The position numbers were made by a program, and so were the translations under genes. DNA of 64,000 nucleotides from an uncultured Lachnospiraceae bacterium (GTDB lineage Bacteria; Bacillota; Clostridia; Lachnospirales; Lachnospiraceae): the NCBI GenBank assembly GCA_910577275.1, contig CAJTMW010000012.1, forward strand, positions 67,979 to 131,978, read 5' to 3'. The notes under the pieces are model-generated. The model saw nothing but the letters and a program-made list of their open reading frames with translations. It was not told where the DNA came from and did no database searches. Positions 1 through 8,063 of the stretch are shown piece by piece. Numbering within the stretch: the first letter of the stretch is position 1; each line of letters starts with the position of its first letter.

Positions 1-357
1 CCTGTTTTCCGTGACTGCAATATCTTCTGTCATATTTTCATTCCTCAAAGCAGCCCCGGCGTCCGATATGTTTCCTTTCCCTGAAAAATCCTCTCCTTCA
101 GGCAATGCGCTGCTCTCATTCGCTGCGGCCGCGCCAAATCCGTCTGCCCCCGTTCCCGAAAGATGCGTCGAGGGAATGATTCCCCAGTCCGCCTCCAGTG
201 AAAAGGGAATGAAAAGCCGGACAAACACCGCCAGCCACAGACAGTAGGAAAAAATTGCAGGCATCTTTTTCAGGAGCAATCGCAGAAAAATTACCATGAC
301 TATCACAATCGACGCCGCAATACTCATATTTAAAACAGTTAAAAATATCCCCGCCAT
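1..357 (-). CDS. BlaR1/MecR1-type M56 sensor protease, N-terminal part
   Basis: Partial gene that runs off the left edge; only the first 119 codons are present. The start ATG lies 11 bases after the blaI stop and is preceded by GGAGGAAG. The first ~55 residues form two hydrophobic segments separated by RLLLKKMP, the typical opening of M56 metallopeptidase sensors (BlaR1/MecR1). These sense beta-lactams or cell-wall stress and trigger cleavage of the cognate BlaI repressor. After residue 60 the sequence becomes acidic, Gly/Ser/Ala-rich and poorly conserved. The HEXXH zinc motif and any sensor domain lie outside the window. The blaI-blaR1 order and tight spacing support the call; the ligand cannot be told. 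Confidence 0.75.
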   Translation of the reverse strand, partial: MAGIFLTVLNMSIAASIVIVMVIFLRLLLKKMPAIFSYCLWLAVFVRLFIPFSLEADWGIIPSTHLSGTGADGFGAAAANESSALPEGEDFSGKGNISDAGAALRNENMTEDIAVTENR

Positions 358-368
358 GCGCTTCCTCC

Positions 369-734
369 CTATCTGTCCTCCCGGTACTCGTCAATAAACC
401 TCTGCATCTCCTCCGCTTCCTTTGAAGAAAGCCTCCTTCCCCTGCAAAAAGCAGTCAGAAACTTCGGCAGAGAGCCTGCAAACACATCCTCCACATACTT
501 CCGGCTCTGAGCGCCGTAAAACTCCTCCCGGCTCATTTGTGCCGACACCACCGCGTTTTCATTTTTGAAAATCCCTCTGTCGCAAAGCTTTTTCAGAACC
601 GTGTATGTAGTCGATTTCTTCCATTTCATTTCCTTCTCGCAGATTTTCACCAACTCCGGCGAGCCCAGCGGCTCCCTGTCCCATATAATCTCCGCAAACC
701 TCTCCTCGGCGTCCGCCAGCTTATAATCGCCCAT
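369..734 (-). CDS. blaI: BlaI/MecI/CopY family transcriptional repressor
   Basis: A 121-residue winged-helix repressor of the Penicillinase_R family. Residues ~5-75 hold the helix-turn-helix, including ADAEERFAEIIWDREPLG and the recognition stretch KKSTTYTVLKKLCDRG; the C-terminal half is the dimerisation helix. The start at MGDYKLADAE was chosen because AGGAGAG lies just upstream and the length fits the family (about 120-130 aa); a longer frame adds 27 unconserved residues. It is followed 11 bases later by an M56 sensor gene, the standard repressor-sensor pair. It probably represses its own operon through the two palindromes at 837-888. The structural target gene is not visible here. Confidence 0.88.
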   Translation of the reverse strand: MGDYKLADAEERFAEIIWDREPLGSPELVKICEKEMKWKKSTTYTVLKKLCDRGIFKNENAVVSAQMSREEFYGAQSRKYVEDVFAGSLPKFLTAFCRGRRLSSKEAEEMQRFIDEYREDR

Positions 735-836
735 TTCAAATCTCTCCTCTACACATTTATCACCCTGTTCCCGGAACTGCGCCCCTGCAAATGCCTGCGG
801 AGGTTTCTTCGCCACGTCGGGAGACCGGCTTTTTGG

Positions 837-897
837 GTCTATGCCTTATAGACTCAAAATATATTATCAGTCTATAATATATAGACTGATTTGTCAA
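837..897 (-). promoter_or_regulatory. Promoter and two palindromic operators of the blaI operon
   Basis: A -35 TTGACA lies at 897-892 on the minus strand. Just downstream, 868-888 is a perfect 9-bp inverted repeat (CAGTCTATA, 3 nt, TATAGACTG) that covers the expected spacer/-10 zone. A second, shorter dyad (GTCTAT, 5 nt, ATAGAC) is at 837-853. Two dyads in the promoter of a BlaI-type repressor are expected for autoregulation. The core GTCTAT/ATAGAC differs from the TACA/TGTA core usual in staphylococcal BlaI, so the match to the repressor is inferred. Confidence 0.6.
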
Positions 898-1006
898 CCC
901 TGTATTCTTCTGTATCATAGAAGCCAATTTTCAAATTCCGGCAATACAAAAGACGCCCCGCCCGATACATCCCGTACCAAAGCGACAGCGCCCTCTACTT
1001 TACTTT

Positions 1007-3004
1007 TTATTTATTTTCTCTCCGAAACTGCACCGGCGTCATGCCGTAGGTCTTTTTGAAAAGCCTGTTAAAATGCTCTACCGTCTCATATCCCACGCTG
1101 GCGGCAATGCTCTCCACCGTCTGATTGGTTTCCTTCAAAAGCGCCCTTGCCCTTTTCATTCTGGACTTTTTCACCGCATCCTGGAAGGTGGCGCCGGTAT
1201 GCTCTCTGATGTATTTGGAAAGGTACGGCGCGGAAAGGTGGAACTGCCCTGCAAGCTCCTCTAAGGTCACGTCCCTGTAATGGTTCTGGATATAACGCAT
1301 GATATCCATAATCCGCTCCTCACGGCCTTCCTTCACATTTTCGCCCCTTGCCATTTTATTTCCCGCGGAAACCAGCGCGGCAATGGAACTCTTGATGATA
1401 TCCTCGTCGATTCCCACGCCCCAGTACATTTTACCGTTGCATAAAATTCCCACGTAAGCCGCCGCCTTTGAGGAAGATCCTCTTGAAACGGCGTGCTCCT
1501 CATAAACGGAAAGCTCGTAGCTGATGCCGAAAAACAGCTTCACGGCGTTGCTCACGGCATCCAGACGTCCGTTGCCCGATGTTTCAATGACCCTTCTTTC
1601 CCTGTTCTGCTCAATGGTCACCTCGGCGGTAATACCGTCTTTCTGCTGTTTAAAATGACACTCGGGAATGTCGAAAATCTCCCTCTCGTTAATATAATTA
1701 TCCTCAAATATCCGGTATACGTCCTCGGGGACAAGCTCCTGATGCCGTTGGTCGGAAATACCCTTCATCAGATAGCCCACTTCCTCCTTCATCTTATCCG
1801 GCAGGGAAATACCAAAGTTCTGCTTTAAGATAAAGGCAATGCCGCCCTTGCCCGACTGGCTGTTGATTCGAATTACGTCCGACTCGTACTCGCGCCCCAA
1901 ATCCTCCGGGTCAATGGGAAGATAAGGCACATCCCAGCGTTTGCCGCTTTTGCCCTCCTTCCACCATGTCATTCCCTTTGAAATCGCATCCTGATGGGAG
2001 CCGGAAAAGGCGGTAAACACCAAATCCCCGGCATAAGGCGCTCTCTCGTAAACCCTCATACCCGTAAGCAGCTCATAGGTTTCCCTTATTTTGCTGATAT
2101 TACTGAAATCAAGCCCCGGCTCCACGCCATGGCAGACCATATTCATGGCAAGGGTCACGATGTCCACATTTCCTGTTCTCTCGCCGTTTCCGAAAAGCGT
2201 TCCCTCCACACGGTCAGCTCCCGCCAGCACGCCGAACTCCGCATCGCTGACGCCGCAGCCCCTGTCGTTGTGAGGATGGACGCTTAAAACCACCGCATCC
2301 CTGTATTTTAAATTCTTGTGAAGATATTCCACCTGACAGGCAAACACGTGAGGCATGGCAATCTGCACCGTGGTGGGAATGTTGATGATTACCTTATGCT
2401 CCTTATCCGGCTGCCACACATCAAGCACCGCATTGCAGACCTCTAAGGCGTAATCCACCTCCGTCCCCGGAAAGCTCTCCGGGCTGTATTCAAAGGTAAA
2501 ATTCCCCTCCGTCTCCTGCGCAATTTCCTTAAGGAGCTTTGCGCCGTCCACCGCAAGCTGCCTTACCTCTTCCCTGGACTTCTTAAACACCTGCTCCCGC
2601 TGAGCCACAGAGGTGGAATTGTAAAGATGCACCACCGCCGAGGGAGCGCCCTTTATGGACTCAAAAGTTTTTCTTATGATATGGTCCCTTGCCTGTGTCA
2701 GCACCTGAATCGTCACGTCCTTTGGTATCATATCCCGCTCAATCAATGCGCGCACAAACTGATACTCCGTATCCGAGGCTGCCGGAAACCCCACCTCAAT
2801 TTCCTTAAAGCCCACATCCACCAGCATTCTGAAAAATTCAAGCTTTTCCTCAAGCCCCATAGGCTCAATCAGCGCCTGATTTCCGTCTCTTAAATCCACG
2901 CTGCACCATACAGGCGCGGCGGTAAGCGTATCCTTCTTTACCCAGTCATATGTAACTACCGGCGGCATAAAATAAGATTTTCCGTATTTCTCCACTACAT
3001 TCAT
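1007..3004 (-). CDS. leuA: 2-isopropylmalate synthase fused to a C-terminal AraC-type HTH domain
   Basis: A 665-residue protein. Residues ~30-300 are the HMGL/DRE-TIM barrel condensing acetyl-CoA with 2-oxoisovalerate, the first committed step of leucine synthesis: CSVDLRDGNQALIEPM at ~34-49 and the metal motif VHPHNDRG. The LeuA regulatory (dimer) domain follows to ~550 and ends at GVGIDEDIIKSSIAALVSA, where ordinary type-2 LeuA proteins stop. Residues ~562-665 are a complete AraC/XylS-type double HTH (LEELAGQFHLSAPYLSKYIR and VESIAASVGYETVEHFNRLF). There is no stop or frameshift between the parts. The start MNVVEKYGKS was chosen for GGAGGGAAAATT upstream. The domain layout is certain; that it binds DNA is inferred. 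Confidence 0.9.
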   Translation of the reverse strand: MNVVEKYGKSYFMPPVVTYDWVKKDTLTAAPVWCSVDLRDGNQALIEPMGLEEKLEFFRMLVDVGFKEIEVGFPAASDTEYQFVRALIERDMIPKDVTIQVLTQARDHIIRKTFESIKGAPSAVVHLYNSTSVAQREQVFKKSREEVRQLAVDGAKLLKEIAQETEGNFTFEYSPESFPGTEVDYALEVCNAVLDVWQPDKEHKVIINIPTTVQIAMPHVFACQVEYLHKNLKYRDAVVLSVHPHNDRGCGVSDAEFGVLAGADRVEGTLFGNGERTGNVDIVTLAMNMVCHGVEPGLDFSNISKIRETYELLTGMRVYERAPYAGDLVFTAFSGSHQDAISKGMTWWKEGKSGKRWDVPYLPIDPEDLGREYESDVIRINSQSGKGGIAFILKQNFGISLPDKMKEEVGYLMKGISDQRHQELVPEDVYRIFEDNYINEREIFDIPECHFKQQKDGITAEVTIEQNRERRVIETSGNGRLDAVSNAVKLFFGISYELSVYEEHAVSRGSSSKAAAYVGILCNGKMYWGVGIDEDIIKSSIAALVSAGNKMARGENVKEGREERIMDIMRYIQNHYRDVTLEELAGQFHLSAPYLSKYIREHTGATFQDAVKKSRMKRARALLKETNQTVESIAASVGYETVEHFNRLFKKTYGMTPVQFRRENK

Positions 3005-3023
3005 AATTTTCCCTCCAGATTTT

Positions 3024-3052
3024 AGTATAGACAACGCCCATGCAACACGCAA
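3024..3052 (-). promoter_or_regulatory. Promoter of leuA
   Basis: A -10 TATACT (3029-3024) sits 17 bases after a weak -35 TTGCGT (3052-3047) on the minus strand, with the SD and ATG of leuA about 15-20 bases further on. The leader is too short for a T-box or leucine leader peptide. I see neither. Confidence 0.5.
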
Positions 3053-3140
3053 GATATGTTTTTAATCAATTTTATTGATTTATTTTATTCTTTTTGTGTA
3101 ATTTAACTAATAAACCTTTCAGGAGAGGGCGGCTCGTTTC

Positions 3141-3725
3141 TCACTGAAAACCCGCCGCGCTCTGCAGCACAGGGCCCGTAATTTCATACAGCCTGTCAAC
3201 AATGCTGCGGTTGATTCCGCCATCGCTGCATAATATTGCAAAGGCTTTTTCCCTGTCGTACCCTTTCCTGTAACACCTGTCGCTCCTAAGCGCGTCGTAA
3301 ATATCCGCCACCGTTACGATTTGAACCAGAAAATGCTTTTCCGGAAAACCGTCGGGATAACCCCTCCCGCATATCTTCTCATGGTGATGACGCACGATAT
3401 TTAATACGGATTCATTCTTTTCCCCCGCTTTTCCTTTAAGGAGCAGCTCTCCGTTTGCCGAATGCATACGCATCTTTCTGAACTCTTCCGCATTCAGGCT
3501 CCCCGCTTTATGCAAAATAGCGGAGGGCACCTGAAGCTTTCCCACATCATGCAGTAAACCGCCTATCCCGAGAGTCCGCAGCTCATCCTGAGGCAGTCCG
3601 TAGGAAATTCCAAGCGCCATCGAAAGCCTTGACACATTCAGGCTGTGCAGATAGGTTTCTTCACTTTTTCTCTTTAGAGCGTACAGGATATTAAATTCTT
3701 CGTCTGAAAGATATAATGTCTTCAT
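3141..3725 (-). CDS. HD-GYP-type phosphohydrolase domain protein
   Basis: A 194-residue single-domain protein. It has the metal-binding HD pair in LLHDVGKLQVP (about 56-66) and the GYP signature in HHHEKICGRGYPDG (about 113-126), with a later helix VADIYDALRSDRCYRKGY typical of the family. HD-GYP domains usually hydrolyse cyclic di-GMP, but this short form has no receiver, GAF or other sensor domain, so the substrate could be another cyclic nucleotide. It lies alone between leuA and tRNA-Arg, in the same direction as leuA but separated from it by the leuA promoter. Cytosolic; no signal or membrane segments. Confidence 0.82.
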   Translation of the reverse strand: MKTLYLSDEEFNILYALKRKSEETYLHSLNVSRLSMALGISYGLPQDELRTLGIGGLLHDVGKLQVPSAILHKAGSLNAEEFRKMRMHSANGELLLKGKAGEKNESVLNIVRHHHEKICGRGYPDGFPEKHFLVQIVTVADIYDALRSDRCYRKGYDREKAFAILCSDGGINRSIVDRLYEITGPVLQSAAGFQ

Positions 3726-3866
3726 AATTTACCGATACCTGCCTTTCCTGCCTGAGAACTTATTTTCTGCGGAAAGGGGGAATTTTATTCTTTAGATGAT
3801 AGGACATACATTTTTACAAAAAATCAGCGAAAACACTGTATTTCAGTATCTCCGCTCCTTAACCTG

Positions 3867-3908
3867 AAAATGCGCATACACACCGGCAATTGTGAGTATA
3901 CGCATTTT
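3867..3908 (-). terminator. Terminator after tRNA-Arg
   Basis: On the minus strand an imperfect stem beginning AAAATGCG and ending CGCATTTT with a short loop follows the 3' end of the tRNA by 2 bases and runs into a T-rich tail. It is the natural end of the tRNA transcript. Confidence 0.6.
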
Positions 3909-3910
3909 AA

Positions 3911-3984
3911 CGTGCGCTAGAGGATTCGAACCCCCGACCTTTTGGTCCGTAGCCAAACGCTCTATCCAGCTGAGCTAAGCGCAC
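3911..3984 (-). tRNA. tRNA-Arg (anticodon ACG)
   Basis: The minus strand folds as a complete tRNA of 74 nt: acceptor GTGCGCT / AGCGCAC, D arm GCTC..GAGC, anticodon stem TTTGG/CCAAA with loop CTACGGA (anticodon ACG, read as ICG after deamination), and T loop TTCGAAT. The CCA end is not encoded. A promoter lies just upstream (4013-4041). Confidence 0.95.
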
Positions 3985-4012
3985 ATGTGTTGCTGCATCT
4001 GCAACAACAAAT

Positions 4013-4041
4013 ATCTTATTATAAAATTAAAGCTTTGTCAA
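4013..4041 (-). promoter_or_regulatory. Promoter of tRNA-Arg
   Basis: Consensus -35 TTGACA (4041-4036), 17-base spacer, -10 TAAGAT (4018-4013) on the minus strand, about 30 bases upstream of the mature tRNA 5' end. The rest of the gap to 4144 shows no gene. Confidence 0.7.
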
Positions 4042-4144
4042 GTACGCGGAAATAAAATTTCAGAAACTTTTTTGTCCGGCTTTTGCCGTGCTTCCCAAAC
4101 GCATTTAAAAGCGGACCTCACACACTTTTATTGTTCAGACGCCC

Positions 4145-5464
4145 TCATAACTGAGCAATCACAAAAATCGTATAAATCGCCTTAATCGCCGCCTCAAAGT
4201 CCTCGTTTGCCACGCCGATAATGATATTCAACTCGCTGGAGCCCTGGTCAATCATCTTTACGTTCACATTCGCATGGGCCAGCGCGGAAAAAATACGCCC
4301 CGCCGTTCCTCTGGTGGATTTCATGCCGCGCCCCACTACTGCCACGAGGGCAAGGTCGGCCTCGATATCCACACTGTCCGGGTCAGCCAGCCGGTGGATG
4401 GCGGAAACCACCTTCTGCTCCTTATCCGCGAACTCGTCCTGATGCACGAACACCGTCATGGTATCGATTCCCGAGGGCACATGCTCAAAGGAAATCCCGC
4501 TGTCTTCAAATGCCTGAAGCACCTTCCTGCCAAATCCAATCTCGGAATTCATCATTGCCTTTTCAATATTTACGGAGCAGAACCCTTTTTTCCCCGCAAT
4601 ACCTGTAATCACATATTTCGACTTCTGGCAGGTGCTCTCCACAATCCAGGTTCCTGCATCATCCGGCCTGTTGGTGTTGCGGATATTGATGGGAATCCCT
4701 TCCCTTCTCACGGGAAAAATCGCATCCTCGTGAAGAACGCTGGCGCCCATATAGGAAAGCTCCCGCAGCTCCCTGTATGTAATGGTGTCAATCCCCTCCG
4801 GCTCCTCGATAATTCTGGGGTCTGCAATCAGAAAGCCGGACACGTCCGTCCAGTTTTCGTACACATCCGCCCTTACCGCCCTCGCCACAATGGAACCGGT
4901 GATATCGGAACCGCCTCTGGAAAAGGTCTTGATTCTTCCGTCCCCGTAGGCGCCGTAAAATCCGGGAATCACCGCACGTTCCGTGGTTTCAAGTCGCTCC
5001 CGCAAAATCCGGTTGGTAAGCTCTGCGTCAAAATCGCCGTCATCCGTAAACCGGATAACCTCGGCGGCGTCCACAAACTGGAAGTCAAGATAGGCCGCCA
5101 TAATGATGCTGTTTAAATATTCTCCCCGGGAAGCCGCATAGTTCTCCCCGGCCTTTTCATTAAAATTCCTTTCAATGGTTTCAAATTCCTCTTTCAGGGA
5201 AAGGGAAAGGGAAAGCCCCTCGATAATTTCCTGATATCGGGCCGCAATCTCGGAAAGCAGCCTGTGGAAATCCTGGCCGGATTCCGCCATGTGATAGCAT
5301 TCGTAAAGCATATCCGTAACCTTGGTGTCCTCCGGAAATCTTTTCCCCGGCGCTGAGGGCACCACAAAACGCCTTTCCGCATCTGCAAGAATGATGTCCC
5401 TCACCTTTGCAAACTGCTCCGCGCTGGCTAAAGAGCTGCCGCCGAACTTCACTACCTTTTTCAT
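4145..5464 (-). CDS. Aspartate kinase with ACT domains
   Basis: A 439-residue aspartokinase, which phosphorylates L-aspartate as the first step of the lysine/threonine/methionine pathway. It opens with the kinase motif VVKFGGSSLAS; a central FSRGGSDITGSIVA and the DVSGFLIADPR region complete the amino-acid kinase fold. Two ACT domains fill the C-terminal ~150 residues (FGRKVLQAFEDSGISFEHVP and VVGRGMKSTRGTAGRIFSAL), so feedback control by lysine or threonine is expected. It is the last gene of the ACT protein-hom-apgM-aspartokinase run, 104 bases after apgM, with a 10-bp palindrome in the gap. That context suggests the threonine branch, but the isozyme class cannot be proved. Confidence 0.92.
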   Translation of the reverse strand: MKKVVKFGGSSLASAEQFAKVRDIILADAERRFVVPSAPGKRFPEDTKVTDMLYECYHMAESGQDFHRLLSEIAARYQEIIEGLSLSLSLKEEFETIERNFNEKAGENYAASRGEYLNSIIMAAYLDFQFVDAAEVIRFTDDGDFDAELTNRILRERLETTERAVIPGFYGAYGDGRIKTFSRGGSDITGSIVARAVRADVYENWTDVSGFLIADPRIIEEPEGIDTITYRELRELSYMGASVLHEDAIFPVRREGIPINIRNTNRPDDAGTWIVESTCQKSKYVITGIAGKKGFCSVNIEKAMMNSEIGFGRKVLQAFEDSGISFEHVPSGIDTMTVFVHQDEFADKEQKVVSAIHRLADPDSVDIEADLALVAVVGRGMKSTRGTAGRIFSALAHANVNVKMIDQGSSELNIIIGVANEDFEAAIKAIYTIFVIAQL

Positions 5465-5522
5465 AATAAATAATCCTCCATGCTACCAGCACCTGCAAAT
5501 TTGGGCGTCAGCACAAATTTGT

Positions 5523-5546
5523 CTGTGAAAAATTTATTTTTCACAG
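5523..5546. repeat. Perfect 10-bp inverted repeat between apgM and aspartokinase
   Basis: CTGTGAAAAA, 4-base loop, TTTTTCACAG. It lies about 60 bases upstream of the aspartokinase start. The stem is A/T-rich and not followed by a clear T-run on the minus strand, so it could be an attenuator, an RNA processing site or a weak terminator. Confidence 0.5.
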
Positions 5547-5568
5547 TATCTCCTCATAAAAATCTATT

Positions 5569-6777
5569 TTATTTTTCAAACAGCTTATCTATTATTTTAT
5601 GACCGGCCGAAACAAAGTTTCCGCTTCCGGCAGCCTCCTCTTCATTGTAGGCAAACGTGCCGGCAACGGGAAAATCGCTGTCATACAAAAGATAAGGAAC
5701 CGGCTGTGCCGTGTGGGTTCTCACCCTGATTGGCGTGGGATGGTCAGGCATCACCAAAAGCCGGTAGGAAATACCATCCGCGTCAAGCTTCTTTGTCAAA
5801 GGCCCGATAACCCTCTTATCCAGGTACTCAATGGCCTGCACCTTCTTCTCCACGCTGCCCTGATGTCCCATCTCGTCCGGGGCTTCCACATGAATGTAGG
5901 CAAAATCGTAACCCTGCTTTAACGCCTCAAGGGCCGCTAAAACCTTCCCCTCATAATTGGTGTGAAGGCCGCCGTTTGCTCCCTCTACCTGCGCCACGCC
6001 CATTCCGGCTCCCACGGCAATTCCCTTTAAAAGGTCCACCGCTGAAACCATCATACCCTTACGGCCTGTTTTTTCCTCAAAAGAGGAAAGCGCTGGTTTC
6101 GTTCCGGCTCCCCAGAACCAGCAGCAGTTTGCCGGCCGGAGTCCTTTTTTCTTTCTTTCTATATTTATTGGATGATTCACAAGAATATCATAACTTCGCT
6201 CCATCATGCAACGAAAATTTTCATTTTCGGGAAGATGAGGGCCTATTACCTGCCCCAGAACATCATGAGGCTGGGAAAGTTCAATCACCCTTCCCTGATT
6301 CCAAATCAGACAGTGCCGGTAGCTGGTGCCCGCATAAAACCGGAAGCTTTCGTTTTGAAGCTGCGCCTTTACCGCCTCTAAAAGAACCGTGCTTTCCTCC
6401 GTACTGATTTCCCCTGAGCTGTGGTCGATAATGGTCTTTTTTTCAAAAGGAACGTCATCCTCGGATATGGTGACAATGTTGCAGCGAAAAGCCACATCCG
6501 TATCCTTCATGGGGACGCCGATGCTGAGCGCCTCAAGGGGAGAACGCCCGGAATAATAAATTTTCGGGTCATATCCCAGAACCGCCAGATTGGCTGTATC
6601 AGACCCCGGCTTCATTCCGTCGGGAATTGTCTGCACCATTCCTATTTCCGATTTTTTACAGAGCCCGTCCATGGCCGGCGTGTCGGCATATGCAAGGGGC
6701 GTCTTGTCCCCAAGCTCCGCTATCGGCTCCCCCGCCATACCGTCTCCCAGCACCACAATATATTTTCTTTCCGACAT
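5569..6777 (-). CDS. apgM: ApgM-type cofactor-independent phosphoglycerate mutase; candidate homoserine kinase substitute
   Basis: A 402-residue alkaline-phosphatase-superfamily phosphomutase of the archaeal/ApgM type. Metal-binding motifs are visible: LGDGMAGEP near the N-terminus, GSDTANLAVLGYDP (catalytic Ser and Asn), EAPDEMGHQG and MPDHPTP. The family converts 3- to 2-phosphoglycerate, but copies next to hom have been proposed in subsystem annotation as a functional analogue of homoserine kinase. Here it sits 24 bases after hom and before aspartokinase, and no GHMK-type thrB is present in the cluster. I therefore favour a role in threonine synthesis. The fold is certain, the substrate is not. 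Confidence 0.85.
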   Translation of the reverse strand: MSERKYIVVLGDGMAGEPIAELGDKTPLAYADTPAMDGLCKKSEIGMVQTIPDGMKPGSDTANLAVLGYDPKIYYSGRSPLEALSIGVPMKDTDVAFRCNIVTISEDDVPFEKKTIIDHSSGEISTEESTVLLEAVKAQLQNESFRFYAGTSYRHCLIWNQGRVIELSQPHDVLGQVIGPHLPENENFRCMMERSYDILVNHPINIERKKKGLRPANCCWFWGAGTKPALSSFEEKTGRKGMMVSAVDLLKGIAVGAGMGVAQVEGANGGLHTNYEGKVLAALEALKQGYDFAYIHVEAPDEMGHQGSVEKKVQAIEYLDKRVIGPLTKKLDADGISYRLLVMPDHPTPIRVRTHTAQPVPYLLYDSDFPVAGTFAYNEEEAAGSGNFVSAGHKIIDKLFEK

Positions 6778-6801
6778 AGCTTCCTCTTTTCCGATTCTTT
6801 C

Positions 6802-8001
6802 TTATTCCACTCTGATACGGCTGATAATTCCCAGCTTTCCGGCCTTTTCGTTAAACTCCGCTTCCGTCATTTCATCCGTGATAAAACCGAATTCTCCGGG
6901 TACGTCCGCTTCGATAACACTGACCTTCTCAAATACATGAATCGCCTCGTATTCCTTTTCCAGAGGCACCCTTACAAAAAATCTCCGGCTTGTCCTGTCA
7001 ATGCCTGTAAGCGCCACTTCTTCTGCATCCCAGAAGCACATAATCACCTTGCCTATGTGCCTTGCGCAGTCAACCACGTCAGATACCACCGCGCTGGCTG
7101 TGGGCAGCTTTCCCGCTCCCCGACCGTAATACATGGAATCCCCCAGCATATTTCCATGGACGCAGACCGCGTTAAACACCCCGTTTACCATGTAAAGCGG
7201 ATGGGACTTGCTAATCATGAAAGGCGCTACCATGGCGTAATATTTTCCGTCCTCCTCCCTGCTTAAGGCAAGAAGCTTGATGGTCTTTCCGCAGGCGTGT
7301 GCGTACGCAAAATCCGTCGTGGTGATTTTCGTGATTCCTTCCGTGTAAATATCCTCATATTTCATGGTCTTTCCGCACATAAGAGAAGATAAAATTGCAA
7401 TCTTCCGGCAGGCGTCATAGCCCTCCACATCCGCTTCCGGGTTCCGCTCCGCATAGCCCTTGTCCTGAGCTTCCTTCAAGACCTCGTCATAGCAGGCGCC
7501 GTCCTTTTCCATTTTGGACAGAATATAATTGGTGGTTCCGTTTAAAATCCCTGTGATTGCGTCAATCTTTTCCGCCGTCAACGAGTAGTTGAGAGGACGG
7601 ATAATCGGAATCCCGCCGCCCACGCTTGCCTCGAAAAGATAATTACAGTTGTTTTCATGGGCTATCTTAATCAGCTCCGGTCCGTAAGCCGCCACCAGTT
7701 CCTTGTTGGAGGTGCAGACGCTTTTCCCCGAAAGGAGCGCTCTTTTGGTGAAATCATAAGCCGGCTTAAGGCCTCCCATGGTTTCACAGATAATCTTTAC
7801 TTCCGAATCGTTTAAAATCTCCTCCACATCGTGAGTGATTTTGTCCGCATAAGGGTCTCCGGGAAAATCCCGTAAATCCAGTATATATTTAATGTTAATC
7901 GGCTCGCCCGATTTTTTGTTGATTTCTTCTTTGTTTTTTTCAATTACCTCCACGACGCCGCTTCCTACCGTGCCGTATCCCATTACTGCTACCTGTATCA
8001 T
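6802..8001 (-). CDS. hom: Homoserine dehydrogenase
   Basis: A 399-residue NAD(P)-dependent enzyme reducing aspartate semialdehyde to homoserine. The Rossmann motif VAVMGYGTVGSGVVE is at the N-terminus and the family signature GILNGTTNYIL at ~150. The catalytic domain carries EAQDKGYAERNPEADVEGYDA. The C-terminal ~70 residues are shorter than a full ACT domain but retain the strand FFVRVPLEKEYEAIHVFEKV, a reduced regulatory tail. It lies 62 bases after the ACT-domain gene and 24 bases before apgM, in one operon. Confidence 0.95.
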   Translation of the reverse strand: MIQVAVMGYGTVGSGVVEVIEKNKEEINKKSGEPINIKYILDLRDFPGDPYADKITHDVEEILNDSEVKIICETMGGLKPAYDFTKRALLSGKSVCTSNKELVAAYGPELIKIAHENNCNYLFEASVGGGIPIIRPLNYSLTAEKIDAITGILNGTTNYILSKMEKDGACYDEVLKEAQDKGYAERNPEADVEGYDACRKIAILSSLMCGKTMKYEDIYTEGITKITTTDFAYAHACGKTIKLLALSREEDGKYYAMVAPFMISKSHPLYMVNGVFNAVCVHGNMLGDSMYYGRGAGKLPTASAVVSDVVDCARHIGKVIMCFWDAEEVALTGIDRTSRRFFVRVPLEKEYEAIHVFEKVSVIEADVPGEFGFITDEMTEAEFNEKAGKLGIISRIRVE

Positions 8002-8063
8002 GTTGTCCTCCTGAATTAAGTTCCGCAGACGCGCTTCCGGTACACCCTTGTACGCCTGCTGTT

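Noticed and set aside
116..394. A 92-codon ORF overlapping the left-edge protease
   Set aside because: It is out of frame with the clear BlaR1-type membrane sequence, overlaps the blaI stop region and has no recognisable domain.
3005..3140. T-box or leucine riboregulator upstream of leuA
   Set aside because: The leader from the -10 box to the ATG is only ~20 nt; there is no room for a T-box, and no Leu-rich leader peptide is present.
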